Source: Christensenellaceae bacterium (GTDB lineage Bacteria > Bacillota > Clostridia > Christensenellales > CAG-138). From it: a stretch of DNA of 44,744 nt. The notes beneath the pieces were generated by a model. It had not been told where the DNA came from and searched no databases. It was given only the letters and a program-made list of their open reading frames with translations. The DNA is taken from the NCBI GenBank assembly GCA_031261085.1, contig JAISKB010000010.1, forward strand, positions 1 through 44,744. The letters are read 5' to 3'. The translations under genes and the position numbers were made by a program. Below, in pieces: positions 1 through 8,080 of this stretch (its first letter is position 1; the number at the start of each line of letters is the position of its first letter).

Positions 1-326
1 TCATAAACCTTTTTCGACCAAGTATCAAATTGGTTCGCGCTTGCGTTGACTTTAATCAGCCAACCGTTAGGGCCTTCAAAGGAAGTAAAGCCCTCCGCTT
101 TGATGTCGTCCTCGGTCAATCCGAATTGTGCTAAATACCCCGCAACGGTTTTTGTGTCGCCGCCGTTGTCGTTCGGCGCGGTGTCGGCGGGTGGGGTTGT
201 TGTCGTGCTGTTCGCGGGCGGGGTGGTGCTGTTGTTCCCGCCTGTGTTTCCGCTGTTGCCGCCGCTACAAGCGGCGAGGGATAGCGCCAACACTAATGCC
301 AGCGCGATTGCAAGGGTTCTTTTCAT
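1..326 (-). CDS. secreted lipoprotein, 3' end outside window
   Basis: The reading frame begins at ATG 326-324 and runs off the left edge, giving 108 visible residues. A signal peptide with lipobox LSLAAC (Cys20) is followed by a Gly/Asn/Thr/Pro-rich linker and then a more ordered stretch around TVAGYLAQFGLTEDD. A strong Shine-Dalgarno (reverse complement of 333-341, GGGAGGAAG) lies 6 bases upstream of the ATG. The protein should be exported and lipid-anchored at the outer face of the membrane; I do not recognise its family. It lies directly downstream, in its own direction, of the invertible-promoter segment at 420-580, so it is the likely phase-variable target. The 5' UTR would be about 160 nt when the promoter faces it. 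Confidence 0.8.
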   Translation of the reverse strand, partial: MKRTLAIALALVLALSLAACSGGNSGNTGGNNSTTPPANSTTTTPPADTAPNDNGGDTKTVAGYLAQFGLTEDDIKAEGFTSFEGPNGWLIKVNASANQFDTWSKKVY

Positions 327-419
327 TTTGGTCTTCCTCCCATAAATTTTTTTCGCCCGTGTTCAGCGACGGGCGGCGCTGGCCTGCGCGGTCATATTTG
401 CCGCCGCCTGTGGGTACTC

Positions 420-445
420 CTATAAAAAAGTGTACTTTTTTACAC
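420..445 (+). repeat. left 26-bp inverted recombination site
   Basis: The site has a 12-2-12 layout: half-site CTATAAAAAAGT, central dinucleotide GT (432-433), half-site ACTTTTTTACAC. The half-sites are imperfect inverted copies of each other and the core dinucleotide is asymmetric, as in crossover sites of Hin/Gin/Mpi-type serine invertases. It matches the reverse complement of the site at 555-580 at 23 of 26 positions. Confidence 0.75.
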
Positions 446-554
446 TAGCCCCAAAGCAAGCCACGCCGAAAAAAATTGTTGGAAATCGAGGGTTAAAATG
501 CTATAATGTTTCTAAATTATGCTTATGGGCTACCTTGTGCCCTCAAAAGCGCGG
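446..554 (+). promoter_or_regulatory. invertible segment with promoter, now facing away from the lipoprotein
   Basis: Between the two inverted sites is a 109-bp AT-rich stretch with no convincing ORF. It contains a promoter-like pair on the + strand: TTGGAA (479-484), 17-bp spacer, TATAAT (502-507). As drawn it fires toward the 3' end of the recombinase, i.e. antisense to it. Recombination between the cores at 432-433 and 567-568 would flip it so that the -10 maps near 493-498 on the minus strand, pointing at the lipoprotein gene. The opposite strand shows only a weak promoter match in the present orientation. This is inference from sequence layout. Confidence 0.65.
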
Positions 555-580
555 CTATAAAAAAGTACACTTTTTTGTAG
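555..580 (-). repeat. right 26-bp inverted recombination site
   Basis: Half-site CTATAAAAAAGT, core AC (567-568), half-site ACTTTTTTGTAG; same 12-2-12 layout as 420-445 but with the core dinucleotide in the opposite orientation, so the pair specifies inversion and not deletion. It ends two bases from the stop codon of the recombinase gene (582-584). Confidence 0.75.
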
Positions 581-581
581 T

Positions 582-1196
<615 letters not shown>

Positions 1197-1370
1197 TCAC
1201 GCTCCTCTCCGCAATAATCCTGTTTTTTGAATGCAACACAGTATACTTGCAGATTGTTCACAGTTGCGCACGAACTCGTTATTGAAGGATTACACCATTA
1301 TGTTGTAAAATGATGTTGCGGATTTGGTAAAGCATATTCGCAAATTCAAGCAAATCATATGGGAGTATTT

Positions 1371-2258
1371 ATGAATAAACGGCTTCTGCTCATCATCAAC
1401 CCAAACGCGGGCATGAAGAAAGCCAACCGGCATTTGACGGATATTGTAGCGCTGTTTAATTCCTATGATTACGCGTGCACGGTATATGTTACCGCGGCGT
1501 GCGGGGAGGCCACCCGGTACGCGCAGGCGCTGGCGGCGCAGCACGATATGGTCGTTTGCATAGGCGGGGATGGCACGCTCAACGAAACGCTTTCCGGCGT
1601 GATCGATTCGGGCGCCAACGTGCCCATCGGGTATATCCCTTCGGGCAGCACCAACGATTTTGCCAGCAGCCTGGGGCTGCCGCGCAATGTGCTCACGGCC
1701 GCGCGGCATATCATGCAGGGCAAGCCCACGTCCCTGGACGCGGGCAGCTTCAACGGGCGCAGGTTCTCCTATGTGGCCTCGTTTGGCGCGTTTACCGAGG
1801 CAAGCTACGCCACCTCCCAACCGGCCAAAAACTCGCTGGGGCACCTCGCCTATATTCTGGAGGGCATGAAGGATATCCCCAACATAAGCCCGGTGCACCT
1901 CAGGCTCACCGCCGACAATACGGTGTTTGAGGAGGATTACATATTTGGCGCCATCAGCAACGCCACCAGCATAGGCGGCATACTCTCGATGGACAAGGAG
2001 CTGGTCGCGCTGGACGACGGCCTTTTCGAGATTACGCTGATCAAATCGCCCGTCACGCTGATGGATCTCAACCGCATCGTGGTTTCGCTGCAATCGCACC
2101 AGTACGACCCGGAGGTCATTCATTTTTGCCAAGCCAGCAAGGCGCTGGTGGAAGCGAGCTCCAGCATCCCCTGGACGCTGGATGGCGAATATGCCCCCGG
2201 CTCCGCCCGCATCACCATCGAAAACCTGCACAACGCCGTGCGCATACTGCTGGTATAG
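1371..2258 (+). CDS. diacylglycerol/lipid kinase (DagK/YegS family)
   Basis: This 295-residue protein has the DAGK catalytic fold: an N-terminal LLIINPNAG strand-loop, the nucleotide-binding GGDGTLNE at about 65-72, and IPSGSTNDFA at about 89-98. The C-terminal half is the beta-rich substrate domain ending LDGEY...ARITI. It should phosphorylate a membrane lipid, probably diacylglycerol recycled from lipoteichoic-acid or phospholipid turnover, at the cytoplasmic face. The ATG at 1371 is preferred over the in-frame ATG 1359 because GGGAG (1361-1365) sits just upstream of it. It leads a same-strand cluster with a PAP2 protein and a TSUP permease, fitting a lipid-turnover role; the exact lipid is unknown. 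Confidence 0.88.
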   Translation: MNKRLLLIINPNAGMKKANRHLTDIVALFNSYDYACTVYVTAACGEATRYAQALAAQHDMVVCIGGDGTLNETLSGVIDSGANVPIGYIPSGSTNDFASSLGLPRNVLTAARHIMQGKPTSLDAGSFNGRRFSYVASFGAFTEASYATSQPAKNSLGHLAYILEGMKDIPNISPVHLRLTADNTVFEEDYIFGAISNATSIGGILSMDKELVALDDGLFEITLIKSPVTLMDLNRIVVSLQSHQYDPEVIHFCQASKALVEASSSIPWTLDGEYAPGSARITIENLHNAVRILLV

Positions 2259-2321
2259 CAAAGGCAAGCGGCTTTAAATGATACGGTCGATTCAAAAAAA
2301 TATATTTGTAAAGAGAAGTGT

Positions 2322-2966
2322 ATGAAGTTAAAAGAGCAACCGTGGTATGATAAATATGGTCATTGGCTTTGGGCCCTGTTTCTCCCGCTATATTTAGCGG
2401 CTTTTTTTGGGGTGGAGCAGGTGGTTAACCGCACCTCCCATTACTGGGTATCCTATTGGCCGCTGGTGGACGACATAATACCCTTTTCCTCCATATTCGT
2501 GCTGGGCTACAGCCTATGGTACCCCTTTATGGTGGTCACCGGCCTATACCTGGCGTTTTACCACGGGAACAGCTTTAGGCGATATATGCAGTTTATCGCG
2601 GTGAGCTTTACGGCGAGCCTCGCCATATTTTTACTGTTCCCCAACGGACAGGATTTGCGCCCCGCGGTTTTTGCGGATGCCGGGTTTTTTACGCGCGTGG
2701 TGCAGGCGATTTACGCCATAGATACCAACACCAACGTATTGCCCAGCGTACATGTCGTCGGCGCGCTGGCGGTGGTATTTGCCGCCTACGATTGCCGCCC
2801 CGCCTTCCCCCAATGGTTGTGCCGCGCCTATGTGTTTTTGGCGGTGCTCATCTCGATTTCGACCGTGTTCATTAAGCAGCACTCCATATTGGATATTTTC
2901 GGCGGCGTGCTGTTGTGCATACCCGTGTATTTTCTCATATACGGCAAGCGCCGCGCGCAGGGCTAA
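2322..2966 (+). CDS. PAP2-superfamily membrane phosphatase
   Basis: This 214-residue integral membrane protein has about six hydrophobic segments. The PAP2 signature is partly present: PSVHVV at 141-146 (motif 2 histidine) and SISTVFIKQHSILD at 178-191 (motif 3, with the nucleophile-type His187 and supporting Asp191). The canonical KxxxxxxRP motif 1 is degenerate: only RP at 113-114 is clear, as in AUR1/inositol-phosphoceramide-synthase-like branches. It probably dephosphorylates or transfers head groups of polyprenyl or phosphatidic lipids at the outer membrane face. The neighbouring lipid kinase gene makes a lipid phosphate substrate plausible. The start has AGAGAAG a few bases upstream. 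Three bases separate it from the next gene, so the two are probably co-translated. Confidence 0.8.
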   Translation: MKLKEQPWYDKYGHWLWALFLPLYLAAFFGVEQVVNRTSHYWVSYWPLVDDIIPFSSIFVLGYSLWYPFMVVTGLYLAFYHGNSFRRYMQFIAVSFTASLAIFLLFPNGQDLRPAVFADAGFFTRVVQAIYAIDTNTNVLPSVHVVGALAVVFAAYDCRPAFPQWLCRAYVFLAVLISISTVFIKQHSILDIFGGVLLCIPVYFLIYGKRRAQG

Positions 2967-2969
2967 GCC

Positions 2970-3737
2970 ATGCCGGAGCTGTTGCAAAAGCTGCTCATCG
3001 TTTGCCCCCTGCTCTTTTTGGCGGGCTTTGCCGATTCCGTCGCGGGCGGCGGCGGCACCATCAGCGTGCCCGCCGGTATGTTGGCCGGCATCCCCATCCA
3101 CACCGTATACGGCACCAACAAGTTCGCCATGAGCGCCGGCACCTGCATGAGCGTGTTCAAATACGGCAGGAGCGGGAACATACATTGGCGCGCGGCGCTG
3201 TTTGCCTCCGCCGGGGCGCTTATCGGCTCGCACCTGGGCGCGCGCCTCGCCATGCTGCTAAGCGAAAAATATCTCAGCTACTGCCTGATGGTATTGCTGC
3301 CCGCCGCCGCCCTGTTCCTCACGTTTAACAGGGGGTTTGGGCAAAACCCCGTGCAAAAAAACCTTTCCCGCACGCGGGAGGCGGCTTACGCCATATGCAT
3401 CGGCCTGGGCGTGGGCGCGTATGACGGGTTTTTCGGGCCCGGCGCGGGCACGTTTTATATCATTTTGTTCTGCTCCCTGCTGGGCACGGATTTGCTGCAC
3501 GCCAGCGGCAGCGCAAAGGTGGTAAACCTGGCCAGCAACCTGGGCGCGCTCACCGCATATATACTCGGCGGCAAGGTGTGGTTTGCCGTGGGTATACCGG
3601 CGGGCATCTGCGCCGTTGCGGGCAGCTACTTGGGCAGCAGCCTCGCCATCAAAAACGGCGCGCGCTTCATACGGCCCATTATGGCGGTTATGATTGCGCT
3701 GCTGCTGATTAAAATCATATCGGATTTTATACTGTAA
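2970..3737 (+). CDS. TSUP-family permease (TauE/SafE-like)
   Basis: This 255-residue protein is almost entirely hydrophobic, with about eight membrane segments in two related halves. Each half starts with the glycine-rich repeat typical of the family: ADSVAGGGGTISVPA near 20-35 and YDGFFGPGAGTFYII near 150-165. TSUP proteins move small anions such as sulfite, sulfonates or organosulfur acids across the membrane; the substrate here cannot be read from sequence. The gene starts 3 bases after the PAP2 stop and is followed by a bidirectional terminator, closing this three-gene unit. Confidence 0.88.
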   Translation: MPELLQKLLIVCPLLFLAGFADSVAGGGGTISVPAGMLAGIPIHTVYGTNKFAMSAGTCMSVFKYGRSGNIHWRAALFASAGALIGSHLGARLAMLLSEKYLSYCLMVLLPAAALFLTFNRGFGQNPVQKNLSRTREAAYAICIGLGVGAYDGFFGPGAGTFYIILFCSLLGTDLLHASGSAKVVNLASNLGALTAYILGGKVWFAVGIPAGICAVAGSYLGSSLAIKNGARFIRPIMAVMIALLLIKIISDFIL

Positions 3738-3762
3738 GCGCCATAGCGATTTGAGATTGAAC

Positions 3763-3811
3763 CCTTAAAACCAAAAAATCGCCCCTTTCTTAAGAGGAGC
3801 GATGTTTTTTG
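3763..3811. terminator. bidirectional terminator between convergent genes
   Basis: A hairpin at 3778-3803 (outer arms ATCGC/GCGAT with inner pairing of CCT/AGG) is followed by GTTTTTT on the + strand and by a T-rich tract on the minus strand. It lies between the TSUP gene and the convergent MATE gene. Confidence 0.7.
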
Positions 3812-3831
3812 CGCAAAGACTATCCCTCAGC

Positions 3832-5193
3832 CTAAAGGAGTGCAGCGCGCCGGAGCAGCCGCCTGCGCACGATAAAATAGCAAACGGCCTGCAGCGCGGC
3901 GGTGATGAGCCAGGAGGCCGGGTAGGATAGATACAGGTTGAGCCAAGTCGGGTTCGCCTGAAACACGGTGTAGACCCACAGTATCCTAAGGCCGCATATG
4001 CCGAATATGGAAACCAGCATGGGCGTGAGCGAATCCCCCATGCCGCGCATGGAGCCGGCCAGCACCTCCAAAATGCCCATGAGAAAATAGGTATACACAT
4101 GCATCAGCAGCACCGTGCGCCCATAGGCGATCACGACCGGGTCGCCCGGCGCATAGATGGCCAGCAGCGCATCGGCAAACACATAAAACGCCGTTGAGAG
4201 CACCACCGATACGGCCATAATCAGCCCCAGGCAGATGCCCGTTATGCGGTTGATGCGCTGATATTGCCCCGCCCCCACGTTTTGCCCGGTTACGGTAAGC
4301 GCCGCCTGCCCCACCGAGGTAAGGCAAGTATACATGAAGCTTGCCAGGTTGGAGGCCGCCGCCGCGCCCGCCATGGCCGCCGAGCCAAAGCTGTTGATGA
4401 CGGATTGTATGATGACGTTGGAAAAGCAGAACAGCGCGCTCTGCAGCCCGGCCGGTACGCCGATGCGCGCGATGGCAGCCAGCTTTTGCGGCACGATGCG
4501 CATGTGGCGCGGGGTAAACTGCAGGCAGCCCTCGGTGCGCATAAGGCAGATTAAAATCAGTATGGCCGAAATATATTGCGAAATCACCGTGGGGATGGCC
4601 ACGCCCGCCACGCCCATCTTAAAGCGTATGACCAGCACCAAATTGAGTATCACGTTGATGACGCCCGCCGCGCTCAGGTAATAAAGCGGCTGGCGCGTGT
4701 TGCCCACGGCGCGCAGTATCGCCGCGCCAAAGTTATAGAACATGGCAGCCGGTATGCCCAAAAAGAAGATGCGCAAATAGAGCGTGGCCTGCTCTATCAC
4801 ATCCGCCGGGGAACCCATCCACACCAGCACGATGCGCGCGCAGGTCGCCCCCAGCGCGCCTACGAATATGCCCACAATGAGGCTGATGAGCAGGGCGGTA
4901 TGCACGGTTTCCTGCACATCGGTATATTCCCGCGCGCCATAATGCTGCGCTATCGCCACGCTAACGCCCACCGATAGGCCGATGAACATATTGACCAGTA
5001 GGTTAATCAGCGGGATGGTGGAACCCACCGCCGCCAGCGCGGTGCTGCCGGTGTAGCGCCCCACCACCACGATATCCGCCGCGTTATATAGCAGCTGCAA
5101 TATGCCCGTAAGCATAAGCGGCAGCACATATGTCGTGATTTTTTTTAGAAGCGGGCCCTGGCTCATGTCCACTTCAAATCGTCCCGAAGCCAT
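3832..5193 (-). CDS. MATE-family efflux transporter
   Basis: This 453-residue protein has about 12 membrane segments in two MatE halves, starting with the typical SQGPLLKKITTYVLPLMLTG and LYNAADIVVVGRYTG. Family members export cationic drugs, toxins or metabolites using Na+ or H+ gradients. It lies 18 bases downstream of apbE on the same strand and is probably co-transcribed with it. The ATG at 5193 has GGAAGAAGAG upstream. The C-terminus ends in an Arg-rich tail. No specific substrate can be assigned; the apbE linkage may be only positional. Confidence 0.92.
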   Translation of the reverse strand: MASGRFEVDMSQGPLLKKITTYVLPLMLTGILQLLYNAADIVVVGRYTGSTALAAVGSTIPLINLLVNMFIGLSVGVSVAIAQHYGAREYTDVQETVHTALLISLIVGIFVGALGATCARIVLVWMGSPADVIEQATLYLRIFFLGIPAAMFYNFGAAILRAVGNTRQPLYYLSAAGVINVILNLVLVIRFKMGVAGVAIPTVISQYISAILILICLMRTEGCLQFTPRHMRIVPQKLAAIARIGVPAGLQSALFCFSNVIIQSVINSFGSAAMAGAAAASNLASFMYTCLTSVGQAALTVTGQNVGAGQYQRINRITGICLGLIMAVSVVLSTAFYVFADALLAIYAPGDPVVIAYGRTVLLMHVYTYFLMGILEVLAGSMRGMGDSLTPMLVSIFGICGLRILWVYTVFQANPTWLNLYLSYPASWLITAALQAVCYFIVRRRLLRRAALL

Positions 5194-5211
5194 AATTCTC
5201 TTCTTCCTTAA

Positions 5212-6207
5212 TTATTGGCCGTATAGCAATGCCCGCATACCCGGCGTATAGGTGATTTGACCTTGCGCATCGATAAACATGGCCTCGGCGCCATAGCGCT
5301 GCGCCAGCGCCATGCCCTTTTGTATGCCCAGCGCGAAGCACGCGGTAGACAGCGCATCCGCCAGCGCGGAGGAAGGCGCCACAATCGTTACGCCGGCCAG
5401 CCCGTTTTGCACCGGCCAGCCCGTTGCGGTATCCAAAATATGGTGGTAGCGCACGCCGCCCAAATCGAAGCCGCGCTGGTATATGCCGCTGGTCACCACG
5501 CTTTGCCCGCAAACCGCCACCGCCGCAATGGATTCGCCCGCGTCGCTTTGCGGATTCTGTATGCCCACCACCCAGGCTTCGCCGCCCGGCTTGGCGCCCA
5601 GCGCGGCCACGTTGCCCCCCAGGTTGATAAGCCCGCTCTCCACGCCCCGCCCCTGCAAATACGCTGCCAGTCGGTCGGCGATATAGCCCTTGGCCACCGC
5701 GCCCAAATCGAGCTGCATGCCCGCGGGTAGCGTCACGCTGTCCCCTTCTATGCGCAGGCGGGTATAATCCACCAGCGCCGCCGCCGCCGCGAGCGCGCTT
5801 GCGTCGGGCAGCGCCGCCCCTGTGCCGGAAAAGTCCCACAGCGCCGAAGCGGGGCCGATGCTCACATCCAGCGCGCCGCCGCTTTGCGCGGCAACATCCT
5901 GCGCCAGCGCGAGTATGGCCAGCATATCCTCCCCCACCCGCGTGGGCCGCCCCGCCCCGGCATGGTTGACGCGCCATACATCGCTGCCCTCTATGGTTTT
6001 GCTCAGCAGCGCATCGTAGCGGGCGCACTCCAAAAGCGCGCCGTCCAGCACGCTTTGCTCGCAATACGCGGTAAGCGTAACCACGGTGTCGAAGTAAAAG
6101 CCCACCGCCGAAGCCTGCCGCGGCGCGCGTTTGCAGCCGCTTACGCCAAGCGCAAGCGAACACGCCGCCAGCCCTATACAAATGATACGTCTCTTTTTAT
6201 GATGCAT
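5212..6207 (-). CDS. apbE: FAD:protein FMN transferase (ApbE), lipoprotein
   Basis: This 331-residue protein has a signal peptide and lipobox LGVSGC (Cys25). ApbE motifs are present in order: FDTVVTLTAY, the central LDLGAVAKGYIADRL, GLINLGGNVAALG, VVTSGIYQRGF, and the metal/FAD-site block YHHILDTATGWPVQ. ApbE covalently attaches FMN to threonines of exported flavoproteins such as Rnf/Nqr subunits or extracellular reductases; none of these targets is in the window. Length and motif order are normal for the family. The ribosome site before ATG 6207 is weak (TTGGTAAG). It is the first gene of a two-gene minus-strand unit with the MATE transporter. Confidence 0.93.
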   Translation of the reverse strand: MHHKKRRIICIGLAACSLALGVSGCKRAPRQASAVGFYFDTVVTLTAYCEQSVLDGALLECARYDALLSKTIEGSDVWRVNHAGAGRPTRVGEDMLAILALAQDVAAQSGGALDVSIGPASALWDFSGTGAALPDASALAAAAALVDYTRLRIEGDSVTLPAGMQLDLGAVAKGYIADRLAAYLQGRGVESGLINLGGNVAALGAKPGGEAWVVGIQNPQSDAGESIAAVAVCGQSVVTSGIYQRGFDLGGVRYHHILDTATGWPVQNGLAGVTIVAPSSALADALSTACFALGIQKGMALAQRYGAEAMFIDAQGQITYTPGMRALLYGQ

Positions 6208-6380
6208 ACATACTTACCAAGCGCGCCGAACGCAACCGCAAGGCACGCTTTATATAGCGTAGCATAAAGCGGCAAAGCGCACAAGCCGTATGGCGCGCAT
6301 TTTATAAAGAATACACAAAAAGTTAGCATCTTATATTGGAATAACCGGCGGCGGGAATGGAAAAATAATATATGGATGTA

Positions 6381-6410
6381 TTGACTTTTAATACCCCCCT
6401 ATGCTATCAT
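6381..6410 (+). promoter_or_regulatory. promoter upstream of small ORF and livJ
   Basis: TTGACT (6381-6386), 18-bp spacer, TATCAT (6405-6410). The transcript would cover the small ORF at 6476, the hairpin at 6727-6756, and then livJ. Confidence 0.55.
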
Positions 6411-6475
6411 GTGCCCAGCATATATACTTTAGGTGTGCATGCATTATGCTTATGTAATTACGAAGGGAGTCAGCT

Positions 6476-6709
6476 ATGAGCAAAGCGTCTTTTACGATGT
6501 CCTTTGGCGCACAAATGCCTGCGTCTTATGCTGGCGTTTCCTTCCCGGGTACGCATGGTTTTGTCGGTGTATCTGTGGGCATCGCGGTTGCGGTGTCCAT
6601 TCTTATTTATGGTTTATCCGGCATTATCCTGCAGGTTCGGCAGCGCATTATTCCGCTCTGCCTGCTTGCGCCCAAAAAGGCATCCTGCCCTATGCGAGCC
6701 GTTGCTTAA
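6476..6709 (+). CDS. possible small membrane protein or leader ORF
   Basis: A 77-codon ORF with a good ribosome site (AAGGGAG about 6 bases before ATG 6476) and a promoter 70 bases upstream. The product has one plausible membrane segment (GVSVGIAVAVSILIYGLSG, about 31-49) and a basic, Cys-containing tail. No family is recognised. It lies between a promoter and a 12-bp hairpin ahead of livJ, so it may be a real small protein, a leader coupled to that hairpin, or chance. The weak point is that only translation signals and one hydrophobic stretch support it. Confidence 0.35.
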   Translation: MSKASFTMSFGAQMPASYAGVSFPGTHGFVGVSVGIAVAVSILIYGLSGIILQVRQRIIPLCLLAPKKASCPMRAVA

Positions 6710-6726
6710 CAAAGTTTGTATACTTT

Positions 6727-6760
6727 AGCGGCTTCGTTCTAATAGACGGGGCCGCTTTTG
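6727..6760 (+). terminator. hairpin with short T tract before livJ (terminator or attenuator)
   Basis: Arms 6727-6738 (AGCGGCTTCGTT) and 6745-6756 form a 12-bp stem including G-T pairs, followed by TTTTG. With livJ starting only 40 bases later and no clear promoter between, partial read-through or attenuation into the liv operon is plausible. Confidence 0.5.
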
Positions 6761-6799
6761 AAGTATAAAAGTATCCATTAAATAAGGAGAAGGAAAAAC

Positions 6800-7975
6800 A
6801 TGAAAAAGGTTGTAAGTATCGTAATAGCGCTCATGATGGCGCTGATGTTGTTTGCGGGCTGTTCCAAGCCCGCGCAGAGCGCTTCCGCCGGCGCTACCAT
6901 TAAGCTTGGTGTGCTGGCCCCGCTCACCGGCGATGTTGCGCAATATGGCACCGCCGTCGCCAATGGCGTTACCCTGTTCTTCGAGCAGCTTAACGCGGCG
7001 GGCGGCATTAACGGCAAGCAGGTTGAGCTGATTTCCTACGACGAGGAAGGCGCCCCCGATAAGGCCGTCGTCGGCTATGGCGATTTGCTGGACAAGGGCG
7101 TTACCGCCATTATAGGCGATGTAACGACCGCCCCCACCATCGCCGTGGTTACCGAATCGCAGGCCGATAACACGCCCATGATCACCGCCTCCGCCACCGC
7201 CGCCGCCGTTACGGTAAGCGAAACCGGCGCCGTGTATACCAACATGTTCCGCTCTTGCTTCATCGATCCCTTCCAGGGCAGCAAGATGGCTTCTTTCGCC
7301 TCTGAAATCCTCAGCGCCAAAACCGCGGCCGTGTTGTTTAACACCGGCTCCGATTATTCCATCGGCCTTAAGGATGCGTTTTTAGAAACCGCCGCCGAGC
7401 TGGGCCTCGATGTTATCTCCAACGAGAGCTTCTCCGATGGCGCGACCGACTTCCAAAGCCAGCTGACCAACATCGCCGCCAAAAAGCCCGATGTACTGTT
7501 TGTACCCGACTATTACAGCGTGGTAGCGCTGGTTGCCAAGCAGGCTAAGGACGCCGGTTTAACCGCCACCCTGCTGGGCGCCGATGGCTGGGACAGCGTG
7601 CTCAACACCGTGGAGGATGCTTCCCTGCTCGAAGGCTCCTACTATTGCTCCGGCTATTCCACCAAGGATACCACCGAAGCGGTGCAAACCTTCGTCACCA
7701 ACTACAAGGCCAAGTTCAACGCCGAGCCCAACATGTTTGCCGCGCAGGGCTACGATGCCGCGATGATTATGGCCGCCGCGCTGACCAAGGCCGAAGAAGC
7801 CGGCTTGGAAGCGGGCACCGCCGAATATAAGCAGGCCGTGATCGACGCCATGAAGGCCACCAACATGGATTGCGTTACCGGCCATGTGACCTATGACGAA
7901 TTCAACAACCCCGAAAAGACCGCCGCGATCATCAATATCGTGGGTGGTGACGATCAGTTCTGGGGCAAGTTCTAA
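6800..7975 (+). CDS. livJ: branched-chain amino-acid type ABC substrate-binding lipoprotein
   Basis: This 391-residue protein has a signal peptide with lipobox LFAGC (Cys21), then the type-I periplasmic-binding fold: IKLGVLAPLTGDVAQYG near 34-50, VELISYDEEGAPDKAV, and the central hinge regions. It belongs to the Leu/Ile/Val-binding (Peripla_BP_6) family and delivers ligand to the LivHM permease outside the membrane. It starts the livJHMGF cluster, with an AAGGAGAAGG ribosome site. The ligand may be a branched-chain amino acid, a small amide or urea; motifs do not decide. A 14-bp hairpin after its stop suggests that its mRNA is made in excess of the downstream permease genes. Confidence 0.93.
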   Translation: MKKVVSIVIALMMALMLFAGCSKPAQSASAGATIKLGVLAPLTGDVAQYGTAVANGVTLFFEQLNAAGGINGKQVELISYDEEGAPDKAVVGYGDLLDKGVTAIIGDVTTAPTIAVVTESQADNTPMITASATAAAVTVSETGAVYTNMFRSCFIDPFQGSKMASFASEILSAKTAAVLFNTGSDYSIGLKDAFLETAAELGLDVISNESFSDGATDFQSQLTNIAAKKPDVLFVPDYYSVVALVAKQAKDAGLTATLLGADGWDSVLNTVEDASLLEGSYYCSGYSTKDTTEAVQTFVTNYKAKFNAEPNMFAAQGYDAAMIMAAALTKAEEAGLEAGTAEYKQAVIDAMKATNMDCVTGHVTYDEFNNPEKTAAIINIVGGDDQFWGKF

Positions 7976-8016
7976 TTGCGTCAGCACAAATAACAAGTAT
8001 TCCTGATAAGAAGTTT

Positions 8017-8047
8017 TATATGCGGGGAAGTCTCTTCCCCGCATATA
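8017..8047 (+). promoter_or_regulatory. strong intercistronic hairpin between livJ and livH
   Basis: Perfect 14-bp stem TATATGCGGGGAAG (8017-8030) / CTTCCCCGCATATA (8034-8047) with a 3-base loop and no T tract. It is more likely an mRNA 3'-end stabiliser for livJ than a terminator, which would raise binding protein over permease. Confidence 0.6.
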
Positions 8048-8080
8048 GGTTCTGATAAAAGGTTTTGAAAGGACTCTCCT

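Noticed and set aside
1290..2267. Long open frame on the minus strand across the lipid kinase gene
   Set aside because: It is antisense to a gene with clear catalytic motifs, has no ribosome site, and shows His/Arg-rich composition typical of a shadow frame in GC-rich DNA.
3769..3810. Short frame 3765-4100 on the minus strand as a separate gene
   Set aside because: It overlaps the MATE gene in another frame and runs into the bidirectional terminator.
5174..6181. 335-codon open frame overlapping apbE in another frame
   Set aside because: Extreme Arg/Gly/Ala composition and complete overlap with ApbE motifs mark it as a shadow frame.
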